In this document: piece by piece, positions 33,354 through 41,131 of the stretch
Layout: each line of letters opens with the position of its first letter
Numbering within the stretch: position 1 is the stretch's first letter
Assembly (NCBI GenBank): GCA_030704845.1
Contig: JAUYKZ010000008.1
Location: 1-42,512, forward strand
Source: an archaeon
Lineage (GTDB): Archaea; Nanobdellota; Nanobdellia; Woesearchaeales; GW2011-AR9
DNA: 42,512 nt
Direction of reading: 5' to 3'
Notes under the pieces: generated by a model
Told to the model about the DNA's origin: nothing
The model's input: only the letters and a program-made list of their open reading frames with translations
Databases searched by the model: none
Position numbers and translations under genes: made by a program

Positions 33354-33556
33354 TTGGTACCACCTTTACTTTTACCTTTCTTTTTCTCGTCCTGAGCAAA
33401 TTTTGTCCATTGAGTTCTCACTGGTTTTCGTTTAAGTTTCAATAAATTTTTCATACATTTTGAATTCTTAAACCAAAGAATCTTACCGTCTTTTAAAACA
33501 TACATTACCCCAGTACCGGGAGTAATTTGTTCGCCTGAAAAACTACACTTTGCCAT
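33350..33556 (-). CDS. rpl24e: Ribosomal protein L24e (eL24)
   Basis: This 68-residue large-subunit protein has CSFSGEQITPGTG, MYVLKDGKI, FKNSKCMKN and the RKPVRTQWT region typical of the family. The canonical zinc site has four cysteines; only C4 and C34 remain here, so this version probably lacks zinc. It lies 12 bp after rps28e and overlaps ndk by 4 bp. The lysine-rich C-terminal tail is suited to rRNA contact. Confidence 0.93.
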   Translation of the reverse strand: MAKCSFSGEQITPGTGVMYVLKDGKILWFKNSKCMKNLLKLKRKPVRTQWTKFAQDEKKKGKSKGGTK

Positions 33557-33568
33557 TGTATCTCACCT

Positions 33569-33865
33569 TTATCGGCGTCCCCCACGTCGGCCACCGCCTA
33601 AGCGATGTGCTTCAATTTCTGTTTCTAAGAGCATGAGTAAATCGCCAATTTGTACCGGACCTTTTACATTCCGGCGAATTGCTTTATTCTTGTCACGTCC
33701 ATCTAGAACTTGACACATAACTTGAGTTAGTTCGCCACGGCTTCCCGCACGACCAATGATTTCCTTTACCCGAGCTGGAATTCCAGGAGTGAAACTAATT
33801 GCACCTTCTCCACCGCTAGTTTTTGCTTCTCCTTTTCCTTCCTTTTGCTCAATTTTTTTAGCCAT
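33569..33865 (-). CDS. rps28e: Ribosomal protein S28e (eS28)
   Basis: This 98-residue small-subunit protein contains the S28e core PARVKEIIGRAGSRGELTQVMCQVLDGRDKNKAIRRNVKGPVQIGDLLML-type sequence (about 30-80) and the characteristic C-terminal LGGGRRGGRR region. The N-terminal 28 residues (KIEQKEGKGEAKTSGGEG) are an extra low-complexity extension compared with typical 70-residue archaeal S28e. It follows rpl7ae by 10 bp. Confidence 0.93.
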   Translation of the reverse strand: MAKKIEQKEGKGEAKTSGGEGAISFTPGIPARVKEIIGRAGSRGELTQVMCQVLDGRDKNKAIRRNVKGPVQIGDLLMLLETEIEAHRLGGGRRGGRR

Positions 33866-33875
33866 AGTAAATCAC

Positions 33876-34193
33876 CTAATCACGTGCTAGTGCTTCAATT
33901 GCCGCTTTTGCATCTCCTTCTTTCACAATTGCAACTGCTGCAGTTGCTACTGGAAGACCTGCAGCTGCTCCAAGATCTTCTTTCTTTGATATTTCTATGC
34001 AAGGAATACCTTTTTCTTTTGCAAGAAGAGGTAAATGCATCACAATCTCTTTAGGAGTAACATCTCTCGCATAAACTACCAGTTTTGCTTGCCCTTTTTC
34101 AAGAGCTTTAGTTGCTTCATTTGCACCTTTTCGGATTTTTCCAGATGTACGTGCAACTTCCACAGCTTCCAACACTTTTGCTTCATCAGCCAT
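33876..34193 (-). CDS. rpl7ae: Ribosomal protein L7Ae (eL8), kink-turn binder
   Basis: This protein of about 105 residues is part of the ribosome, of box C/D and H/ACA RNPs and of RNase P in archaea. [25 protein letters not shown] and the [12 protein letters not shown] and [16 protein letters not shown] motifs are diagnostic. There are two in-frame ATGs, 34199 and 34193. The GGAGG ribosome binding site is 3 nt from the first and 9 nt from the second, so 34193 is preferred. It heads the operon. An inverted repeat in its leader (34221-34249) could be a regulatory hairpin; L7Ae autoregulation through leader kink-turns is known in other archaea. Confidence 0.95.
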   Translation of the reverse strand: MADEAKVLEAVEVARTSGKIRKGANEATKALEKGQAKLVVYARDVTPKEIVMHLPLLAKEKGIPCIEISKKEDLGAAAGLPVATAAVAIVKEGDAKAAIEALARD

Positions 34194-34220
34194 TTTCATA
34201 ATCCTCCGTTATAGTGAAAG

Positions 34221-34249
34221 CAGTAAATTCCCGTGGGAATTTATTACTG
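34221..34249 (-). promoter_or_regulatory. Hairpin in the rpl7ae leader
   Basis: On the minus strand, CAGTAA, then a 3-nt bulge TAA, then ATTCC pair with GGAAT and TTACTG. A three-nucleotide bulge between two helices recalls a kink-turn, but the tandem G-A pairs expected for L7Ae binding are not evident. It lies about 25 nt upstream of the GGAGG. It could be a protein-binding leader or an operator palindrome. Confidence 0.45.
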
Positions 34250-34652
<403 letters not shown>

Positions 34653-34901
34653 ATGAATTTAAGAAATAAATTAATCGGATTAACAATTGGATTAGCCGGA
34701 ATAGTATCTACAGCTTGTGAAAGAAATACTGAGACCAAATGTTATGATATAAATGATTATGGTAAAAATTGCCAGGTCTGTTTTGATGTTAATAATGGTG
34801 AAGATGCACTCGTGAAAGTTAACGGAATATATCAGCCGATTGCTAAATACGCTACTGCTTTTTACGAACAAAGAGATGAATGTAGAAAGAAATCAAACTA
34901 A
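34653..34901 (+). CDS. Small predicted lipoprotein
   Basis: This 82-residue protein has a positively charged start, a hydrophobic signal (LIGLTIGLAGIVSTAC) with a lipobox cysteine at residue 22, and a short mature part of about 60 residues with four more cysteines (KCYD, NCQVC and DECR). No family is recognised. A clear ribosome binding site (GGAGG, 34638-34642) precedes ATG 34653 by 10 nt, which supports it as a real gene. It sits downstream of the AAT microsatellite and upstream of the Mre11 gene on the same strand. Confidence 0.7.
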   Translation: MNLRNKLIGLTIGLAGIVSTACERNTETKCYDINDYGKNCQVCFDVNNGEDALVKVNGIYQPIAKYATAFYEQRDECRKKSN

Positions 34902-34953
34902 CCCTTTTACATTACAATAATCAATATAAACTTCAATTTTACTAGAATTTTCT

Positions 34954-36183
34954 ATGAAATATGCTCACTTAGCGGATCTTCATCTCGGTTCTTGGCGAGA
35001 TCAGAAGATGCGCGATCTTTCAACACAATCTTTCCTTAAAGCCATTGATACTTGTGTAAGCGAGAATGTGGATTTCATCTTATTTGCGGGTGATCTCTTT
35101 AATACTTCCCTTCCAGCCTTGGATACTCTTAAAATAGTTACAAAAAAACTTAAAGAGTTAAGTGAACAAAATATTCCGGTCTACATAATTGCTGGGTCGC
35201 ATGACTTCTCACCTAGCGGAAAAACTATGATTGATGTTCTTGAAAATGCAGGATTATTAGTCAATGTTTGTAAAGGTTCGATAAACCCAGAGACACAAGA
35301 ATTACATTTGAATTTTATTATCGATCCTAAAACCCAAACAAAAATTACCGGAATTCTCGGAAGAAAAGGTCAACTGGACCAAGGATATTACCAATCGCTT
35401 CATCGATTAAATCTTGAACAGGAAAATGGATATAAAATTTTCATGTTCCATACAACCATAGCTGAACTTCTTCCAAATGATATGGCTATGATAGATTCTC
35501 AACCGGTAACATTTCTACCACAAACCTTTAATTATTATGCGGGTGGACATATTCACCACCCCAACTTAATTTCTCTTCCAGGATATCAAGCAGTTACTTA
35601 TCCCGGAGCTCTATTTCCAAATAATTTCCAGGAATTTGAGAAATATAGTAAAGGAGGATTTTATATTATCGATTATGACCCAAACACAAACAAGCAGGAA
35701 GAAAAATGGATTCCTCTTGAGATGATTAAACATGAAGGATTGAATTTATCTTGCAACAACAAATCTCCGGAAGTAATCACGTATGAAATATTAAACCATT
35801 TCTCAAACAAAGATTTACATGAAACAATAATAACCTTACGCCTTAAAGGAACTCTTAGTTCTGGAAGAGTTTCTGACATTAATTTTAAACATATTGTTGA
35901 ACAACTTTATTCTCAAGGCGCATATTTTGTAATGAAAAATACAGCTAAACTTCAATCTGAAGAATTTGAAGAGATTCAACTTTCAACAATGGATCCAGAA
36001 GTTATTGAAGATACCATTATCAAAGAGCATCTTCAACAGATAAAAATATTTGATTATGATACTGAATTAAATCTTACAAAAAATTTGATAAGTTCTCTTA
36101 ACACGACCAAAAAAGAAGGCGAGACAATCACTGACTTTCAGAAAAGGATAGAAAGCGAAATTGCCAAGAATTTAGGTATTTAG
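34954..36183 (+). CDS. Mre11/SbcD-like DNA repair nuclease
   Basis: This 409-residue calcineurin-type phosphoesterase shows motifs DLHLG (8-12), GDLFN (46-50), GSHD (81-84), FHTT and GGHIHHP. Most metal ligands of Mre11 are present, but motif III is GSHD where GNHD is usual, so the conserved Asn ligand is Ser. The C-terminal region is long enough for the capping domain and a Rad50-binding helix. Rad50 is not in the window. It would process DNA double-strand ends. The helical C-terminus (KEGETITDFQKRIES) fits a Rad50 contact, by inference. Confidence 0.88.
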   Translation: MKYAHLADLHLGSWRDQKMRDLSTQSFLKAIDTCVSENVDFILFAGDLFNTSLPALDTLKIVTKKLKELSEQNIPVYIIAGSHDFSPSGKTMIDVLENAGLLVNVCKGSINPETQELHLNFIIDPKTQTKITGILGRKGQLDQGYYQSLHRLNLEQENGYKIFMFHTTIAELLPNDMAMIDSQPVTFLPQTFNYYAGGHIHHPNLISLPGYQAVTYPGALFPNNFQEFEKYSKGGFYIIDYDPNTNKQEEKWIPLEMIKHEGLNLSCNNKSPEVITYEILNHFSNKDLHETIITLRLKGTLSSGRVSDINFKHIVEQLYSQGAYFVMKNTAKLQSEEFEEIQLSTMDPEVIEDTIIKEHLQQIKIFDYDTELNLTKNLISSLNTTKKEGETITDFQKRIESEIAKNLGI

Positions 36184-36206
36184 GTTAAATATAAATTTCT
36201 AGAAAA

Positions 36207-36328
36207 ATCATGAAAAATCTGCAGCAGATTTTTGTGATACCAAAAATTTCAACCTAAAGGTCAGAATATTGTACCTCACTAAAAATTCCTATCGAAATTT
36301 TTTAGTACAAGAAGAATAAGATATTCTA
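36207..36328. repeat. Hairpin pair downstream of the Mre11 gene
   Basis: The first hairpin (36207-36238) is ATCA, internal loop TG/G, then AAAAATCTG pairing with CAGATTTTT across a 3-nt loop, closed by TGAT. The second (about 36270-36314) has CTAAAAATT pairing with an AATTTTTTAG-like arm and is flanked by GTAC on both sides, as is one hairpin of the 154-bp repeat. The function is unknown; the first could help end transcription. Confidence 0.6.
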
Positions 36329-36346
36329 AAAAAGATAAGAAAAAAA

Positions 36347-36624
36347 GTCATGAGAAATTCGCCGAAAGCGTCTCACCCCGCTATATCCGCAGAAGCAATA
36401 GCTTCTGGGACCCCAAAAATGCTTCGGCATTTTTCAGGGAATGGACTGGACTTGAACAGAGACGCTTTCTTTGATAGGCGAATTTCTGTGACAGCAAAAA
36501 GCCAGAAGATAATGCAAAGCCATTCATCCCAGCACTAAAGCCCTGAGAAATCACGTTGATTTCTGGGGCACAAGAAAAGTAGTTGCTTTTCTTTGTGTAC
36601 TGGGCTTTCTGGCTTTTTTACTGT
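36347..36624 (+). ncRNA. Candidate structured RNA or folded repeat, two domains
   Basis: This noncoding 278-nt segment folds almost completely. Domain I pairs GTCA (36347-36350) with TGAC (36489-36492), AGAAATTCGCC (36353-36363) with 36477-36487, and GAAAGCGTCTC (36364-36374) with 36459-36469. Inside it are CAGAAGC-AATA-GCTTCTG and an 8-bp stem with a C(TTCG)G loop (36415-36434), the very stable RNA form only on the plus strand. Domain II closes ACAG/CTGT (36491-36494 and 36621-36624) plus a 12-bp helix (36496-36507 with 36607-36618) around two more hairpins. I found no RNase P or SRP consensus. It may instead be a DNA-level repeat. Confidence 0.5.
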
Positions 36625-36654
36625 AAAAAAAATAATAAAAAGAAGATAAACTTC

Positions 36655-38367
36655 TTATCGTCTACTCCACGACCACCAGAGAACTCCTCCAAGGGCAAGT
36701 AAGACTAACACAACTACAATTGCTGTTGTTGGACTATTCTGTAAGTCTTCAGCCACCATTGCGTCACCACTATCTGCTGCAGGTTGTTCTGAAGGAGCTG
36801 CTTGTTGTCCTTCTGTTGCAGTTGTAGTAGGAGCTACTACAGCTGATTCTTTTTGCCCGATTACAAAGTAACTGAATCCCGGTGTTTGCGCAGTAAAATG
36901 AGTGTATGTTCCGTCATCTTCTCCTGCCGTTGTTTCAAGTTGAGTCCATACTCCATCTACATTTCTGAAAAGAGCAACACCACTTTTGGTAAGTCCATTT
37001 TCTTTAAGCCAAGAGTTTTCTACTTTGAAAGCTACAGTTACTGATCCGTCAAGAACTTTCTTGACATTATTCTCAGTTATTTGTAATTTTCTGTAAACTT
37101 CTCCACTAAATGTACTTACAGTACTTGGGAATTCTTCAACTTTCAATACTTTAACCCATGCACCAAATGTTTTATCAGCAACAGCGAAACTTACTTGAGT
37201 TACACCGATAGCTCCATTTGTTACATCAACCGTAGCTGTTTCACCTTGAGCGATTGAACTCCAAGTTTTCTGAGATGATTGACCTTGTGTACCAGATGAT
37301 TGGCCACCACCAGATCCACCACTTCCACCACCATTACTTGAACTGGTTGTAAAACTTACCGATGTTGAAGTAGTCATGGCATTTCCAGCAGTATCTTGAC
37401 ATAATACATAATAAGTGTATGCTGTGCTTGCTGATAAACTTCCAAAGCTTTTAGAATGACTCGCTGTACCTGCTCCATCTATGTCCGCCATCGCACCATA
37501 AGCATCAGTTGAAGATGCACTGTATTTACAAGTAGCAGCTTCATTAGTAGTAACTGATATCGATCCAGTACTTGAAGATGATGCTGATCCGGAAGATGCT
37601 GAGATCGTAGGAGCACTATCATCGGTAGTTATGGTAACCGTTTCAGAATCATTCATATTTCCGGCTGTATCATTTGCGTAAATGGTTATTATTTGGGTAC
37701 CATCAGTAAGAGTAGATATCGCTATAGAAGCATTCCATAAAGTCCCGTTAGTTGCACTTGATGTTACATTAAAAGCTGTACCCGAACTATTTGAAACTTG
37801 GAAAATTACAGTTTCAATCGCAGTAACCCTGGAATCGTTATTTAAACTCACATTAATCAAAATGCTTCCAGAAGTTGTCGTCGAGCTAGCAGTTGGAGAA
37901 ACGATTGATACAACTGTAGGAGCGGTATTATCAATCACAATCAAATCTGAAGGGGTTTTAAAAACTGTAAAGTTATTCAAGATTGCACCATCACTTGCGT
38001 TAGTAGCATTTATTGTAAGATTATAAACGCCATCAATTAATCCTAATGCAACTGTGTTAATAGTTTTGTTAAAAGTTAAGTTAACAGCCAAATCATCATC
38101 AACCAAAACTGTGGAATTTAATACGGTAGGATTAGTTGCATCAGAAATATTCAAGAAATTAACCGTTACATTAGTTATATTTCCATCTCCACCGGCAATG
38201 TGGGCAGCAGTCACATTAATAAACAAGTTTCCACTAATGTTCTGATTAGCAATTGGGGCTGTAACATTAACGTTACTTACAGAAGTGTCAGTTCCCAATG
38301 CATAAACAATAATCGCAAATAATGCAATAATTGCTACAAAAATGATTGTTAATAAATTTTTTCTCAT
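36655..38367 (-). CDS. Secreted surface protein with PGF-pre-PGF-like domain
   Basis: This 570-residue protein has a signal peptide (about 5-24), an Asn-rich N-terminal half with many N-X-S/T sites and Ig/fibronectin-like repeats, and a Ser/Gly-rich linker (about 345-362). A domain of about 145 residues (IAQGETATVDVTNGAIGVTQ to FSYFVIGQ) then resembles the archaeal PGF-pre-PGF domain. A C-terminal membrane helix ending WWSWSRR follows. It is probably a heavily glycosylated cell-surface protein. A ribosome binding site GAGGCGG lies 8-9 nt before ATG 38367. The palindrome TGTTCTAGAACA (38410-38421) is in its upstream region. Confidence 0.85.
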   Translation of the reverse strand: MRKNLLTIIFVAIIALFAIIVYALGTDTSVSNVNVTAPIANQNISGNLFINVTAAHIAGGDGNITNVTVNFLNISDATNPTVLNSTVLVDDDLAVNLTFNKTINTVALGLIDGVYNLTINATNASDGAILNNFTVFKTPSDLIVIDNTAPTVVSIVSPTASSTTTSGSILINVSLNNDSRVTAIETVIFQVSNSSGTAFNVTSSATNGTLWNASIAISTLTDGTQIITIYANDTAGNMNDSETVTITTDDSAPTISASSGSASSSSTGSISVTTNEAATCKYSASSTDAYGAMADIDGAGTASHSKSFGSLSASTAYTYYVLCQDTAGNAMTTSTSVSFTTSSSNGGGSGGSGGGQSSGTQGQSSQKTWSSIAQGETATVDVTNGAIGVTQVSFAVADKTFGAWVKVLKVEEFPSTVSTFSGEVYRKLQITENNVKKVLDGSVTVAFKVENSWLKENGLTKSGVALFRNVDGVWTQLETTAGEDDGTYTHFTAQTPGFSYFVIGQKESAVVAPTTTATEGQQAAPSEQPAADSGDAMVAEDLQNSPTTAIVVVLVLLALGGVLWWSWSRR

Positions 38368-38409
38368 GTTATACCGCCTCTTTTATTTCTTTTAATTAAA
38401 AATGAACTT

Positions 38410-38421
38410 TGTTCTAGAACA
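38410..38421. promoter_or_regulatory. Perfect 12-bp palindrome between surface protein and pgk
   Basis: TGTTCTAGAACA lies 43 bp before the surface protein ATG in a divergent intergenic region. It could be an operator for a dimeric regulator. No second copy was noticed in the window. Confidence 0.35.
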
Positions 38422-38493
38422 TAAACACCGTTTATATTATTTGTGTTCCACTCAGGAGTAGTCCTCGTACCAAAACAATTTATTTAACAACAA

Positions 38494-38503
38494 TTTTATA
38501 TAG
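38494..38503 (+). promoter_or_regulatory. TATA box for pgk
   Basis: TTTTATATAG-type sequence lies 22-31 nt before the pgk ATG (38525), consistent with a leaderless message. Confidence 0.55.
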
Positions 38504-38524
38504 GTAAAGATAGAAACTTTCTTT

Positions 38525-39769
38525 ATGCAACTGAATAATAAAAGACGGTTCTCTATTCACAATTACCCTTTAGAGGACAAAGTAATCTTCTTAAGAACAG
38601 ATTACAATCTTGAAATCGCAGAAAAATCTAAACAAAAAGAAGAAATCAATCTAAAAATAAAAGAATCTTTGCCAACGATTAATTTTTTGCTTGATAAAAA
38701 TTGCAAAATCATTATTGCAACTCATCTTGGAAGACCAAATGGAAAAATTGTTCCTGAACTTTCCGTTCAACCATTGATCAAAGAACTCAAACAACAAATT
38801 AACAGAGAAGATGTCAAGACTATCCAAAAAATAGATTTAAATGAACCAGTTATTGAAAAAATTCATAATGCAAAGAAAACAAAAATATTCTTTTTAGAAA
38901 ATCTTCGATTTGATTCTGGAGAAGAAAAAAATAGCCCCATTTTCGCCAAGAAATTATCTTCCTTAGCTGATATTTACGTTAATGATGCTTTTGGAGCAAG
39001 CCACAGAAAACATGCTTCAATTGATGCCATTACTCAATTTCTCCCATCCATGCCTGGATTTTTAATTGAGAAAGAAATTAACCAATTAAATAAAGCATTA
39101 AAACCAAAACATCCTTTAGCCTGGATTTTAGGTGGAGCAAAATTAGATAAAATTGAGTTAATTAATCAAGCTTTACAAAAAGCAGATTATGTTCTTGTCG
39201 GAGGAGCTTTAGCTTTTCCATTCCTTAAAGCAAAAGGTATTCCAATCGGGATGTCTAAAGTAGACCAAAATTCTATAAATTTGGCTAAAGAAATATTAAA
39301 TCATAAAAATTCGGCTAAAATTATTCTTCCCGTTGATTTCATAGCTTCTGAAGAATTCTCAGTTAAAGCAAAAGGTTTTGTGGTTCCATTTAACCACATC
39401 TTACCAAAACAAATCTGTTTAGATCTCGGACCACAAACGATTAATTTATTTAAACAATATTTAAGAAAAACCCACACCATCGTTTGGAATGGACCGCTTG
39501 GTTATTTTGAATGGACCCAATTTGCAACTGCAACGAGAGAAATTGCCAGATATATCTCAAATCTTACCGCAACAACAATTTGTGGTGGCGGAGAAACAAG
39601 TAAAGCTTTACAAAAATATCATCTTGCAGATAAAATGACTCACGTTTCAACTGGCGGTGGAGCTTCCATTGCTTTCCTCAGTGGTAAAAATTTACCAGGA
39701 TTAGATGCATTTTATTCTAATTATAAAAAATTTGGCAAAATTAAAAAAAGATTGAAACATTTCTATTAA
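38525..39769 (+). CDS. pgk: Phosphoglycerate kinase
   Basis: This 414-residue enzyme interconverts 1,3-bisphosphoglycerate and 3-phosphoglycerate. Motifs are LRTDYN (23-28, RxDxN), ATHLGRP, LENLRFDSGEE, VNDAFGASHRKHAS, GGAKLDK, the ATP-site WNGPLGYFE, CGGGETS and STGGGAS. The N-terminus has a short basic extension, and residues 30-42 form a lysine-rich loop in place of the usual VP segment. The gene product links to the glycerate kinase upstream in the window, since both feed or use 3-phosphoglycerate. Its last 29 bp overlap the 3' end of the convergent coiled-coil gene. Confidence 0.95.
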   Translation: MQLNNKRRFSIHNYPLEDKVIFLRTDYNLEIAEKSKQKEEINLKIKESLPTINFLLDKNCKIIIATHLGRPNGKIVPELSVQPLIKELKQQINREDVKTIQKIDLNEPVIEKIHNAKKTKIFFLENLRFDSGEEKNSPIFAKKLSSLADIYVNDAFGASHRKHASIDAITQFLPSMPGFLIEKEINQLNKALKPKHPLAWILGGAKLDKIELINQALQKADYVLVGGALAFPFLKAKGIPIGMSKVDQNSINLAKEILNHKNSAKIILPVDFIASEEFSVKAKGFVVPFNHILPKQICLDLGPQTINLFKQYLRKTHTIVWNGPLGYFEWTQFATATREIARYISNLTATTICGGGETSKALQKYHLADKMTHVSTGGGASIAFLSGKNLPGLDAFYSNYKKFGKIKKRLKHFY

Positions 39770-41054
39770 GTCCTATTCGAACCATATCCTGAAACAATTC
39801 CCTCTCCTGATTTCTTCTTAGAGATTCTTCCCCGATTGCCTCTTCAATTGTTGCTATTTGTTCGCTTACCGTTTCAGTTTGACTTCTAAAATGCTGTAAA
39901 CGATATTCAGCTTCTTCAATTCTCAAAACTAAATCCTTATCCAATAATGGAGATCTTGGCTTTTTCTTAAGAGAAAATCTTTCCCTATGTAATTTTTCTA
40001 ACACCCCATTACAAGCATTTTCAATCAACGGGATTATAACTGATAAGTGTTGCAATGGCATTTCCATCTTACCACTCGATAAGATTGCTTTCAAATGGTC
40101 TAATACATGAAGAATAGATAAATTATCATCATCAATAAAAGCTTGCAAAGGGTCATTAATATAACTTCCAATTAATTCTTTGTCTTCAGTTAATCCTCGG
40201 TATTTTTCCAAAACCGGTTTTATTGTTGAAAAGAAATCTAAAATTTCTTGAGAATTTTTTCTTCGATGTTCTTCTTGTTTTTTTCGTTCTCTCTGTTCAT
40301 ATTCAATTTCCCCATATTGTGGATCTTTCTTTAAATCTTCTAAACTTGCTTCTTTCTCGCTTAATTTATTTTGAGTTAACTTCAACCGTTCAATCTTCTC
40401 TTCCAATACTTTCTGTAATTGATCTATTCTGGATGAATGATTCTGTAATCTTTCACTACTTAAAGCAATAGATTCTAATTTTTGAACTCCACTTTGGATT
40501 AAAATGCGATGAAATTCTTCAACCATTTGCTGAACCTCAGTTAGTAATAATTGTAACGGGTTACCCCCATTCAGTCCACCAGAGCTATTTGAATTCTCAT
40601 CTTTCCCATCTTCCCTATCTAACAAAAAGTGATAATTCTGCGCAAAAGAACTTTTAGATATTCGTTCTAGAACAATTGGAAGATTTTTTCTGAATTTTTG
40701 ATTAAGAGATATTATTTGCCAGATATCTAATTCATTAGAGATATCTATTTCTCTAACAAGACTTCTTGATTGTACTAATAATAGATGGATATCATCTTTA
40801 CCAAATAAACCATCACAATTTTGAAGAGTAACAAGCCACCGATCAACCTTGTCTTCCACAACCCACCTGAAATCTTTTAATTTATTGAAATGACTTGATG
40901 AAATAGACTCAAGGGATGCTTTATTGATCAGATCTAAATGAATATTTTCAAGCCAAGTATGGACCTCATTTAAATTAAGATTTATTGGAGGTGTGTTCGC
41001 AGCATTAACCTTCTTATTAAATAAGTCCAAAAAACGCTGTAAAATTGTCTTCAT
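39741..41054 (-). CDS. Coiled-coil protein of unknown function
   Basis: I do not recognise this 437-residue protein. It is predominantly helical and charged. Strong coiled-coil propensity lies at about 195-275 (SSRIDQLQKVLEEKIERLKL region, then KKDPQYGEIEYEQRERKKQEE) and near the C-terminus (about 380-425). A flexible SNSSGGLNGGN linker occurs near residue 155. There is no signal peptide or membrane helix. It overlaps the pgk 3' end by 29 bp tail to tail. A GGTGGGG-like site precedes ATG 41054. Structural or nucleic-acid-associated roles are possible but unsupported. Confidence 0.7.
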   Translation of the reverse strand: MKTILQRFLDLFNKKVNAANTPPINLNLNEVHTWLENIHLDLINKASLESISSSHFNKLKDFRWVVEDKVDRWLVTLQNCDGLFGKDDIHLLLVQSRSLVREIDISNELDIWQIISLNQKFRKNLPIVLERISKSSFAQNYHFLLDREDGKDENSNSSGGLNGGNPLQLLLTEVQQMVEEFHRILIQSGVQKLESIALSSERLQNHSSRIDQLQKVLEEKIERLKLTQNKLSEKEASLEDLKKDPQYGEIEYEQRERKKQEEHRRKNSQEILDFFSTIKPVLEKYRGLTEDKELIGSYINDPLQAFIDDDNLSILHVLDHLKAILSSGKMEMPLQHLSVIIPLIENACNGVLEKLHRERFSLKKKPRSPLLDKDLVLRIEEAEYRLQHFRSQTETVSEQIATIEEAIGEESLRRNQERELFQDMVRIGLNRNVSIFF

Positions 41055-41131
41055 CTCTACCCCACCTTAATTAAACCGGCAAGTATCAGTATTTAATTAT
41101 TTCTATAAGAAAATAGATAGATTTAGAGAGA

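Noticed and set aside
36440-36470. A tRNA T-arm-like sequence (GTTCAAGTCC on the minus strand)
   Set aside because: The flanking bases do not form a T stem, and no acceptor or anticodon arm can be built.
36350-36538. A 62-codon open frame inside the folded 36.35-36.62 kb segment
   Set aside because: It is a by-product of the inverted repeats, has no ribosome binding site and resembles no known protein.
36347-36624. RNase P RNA or SRP RNA
   Set aside because: The conserved RNase P cores (GAGGAAAGTC and ACAGAAA types) and the SRP domain IV GGAAG/GCAGC signature are absent.
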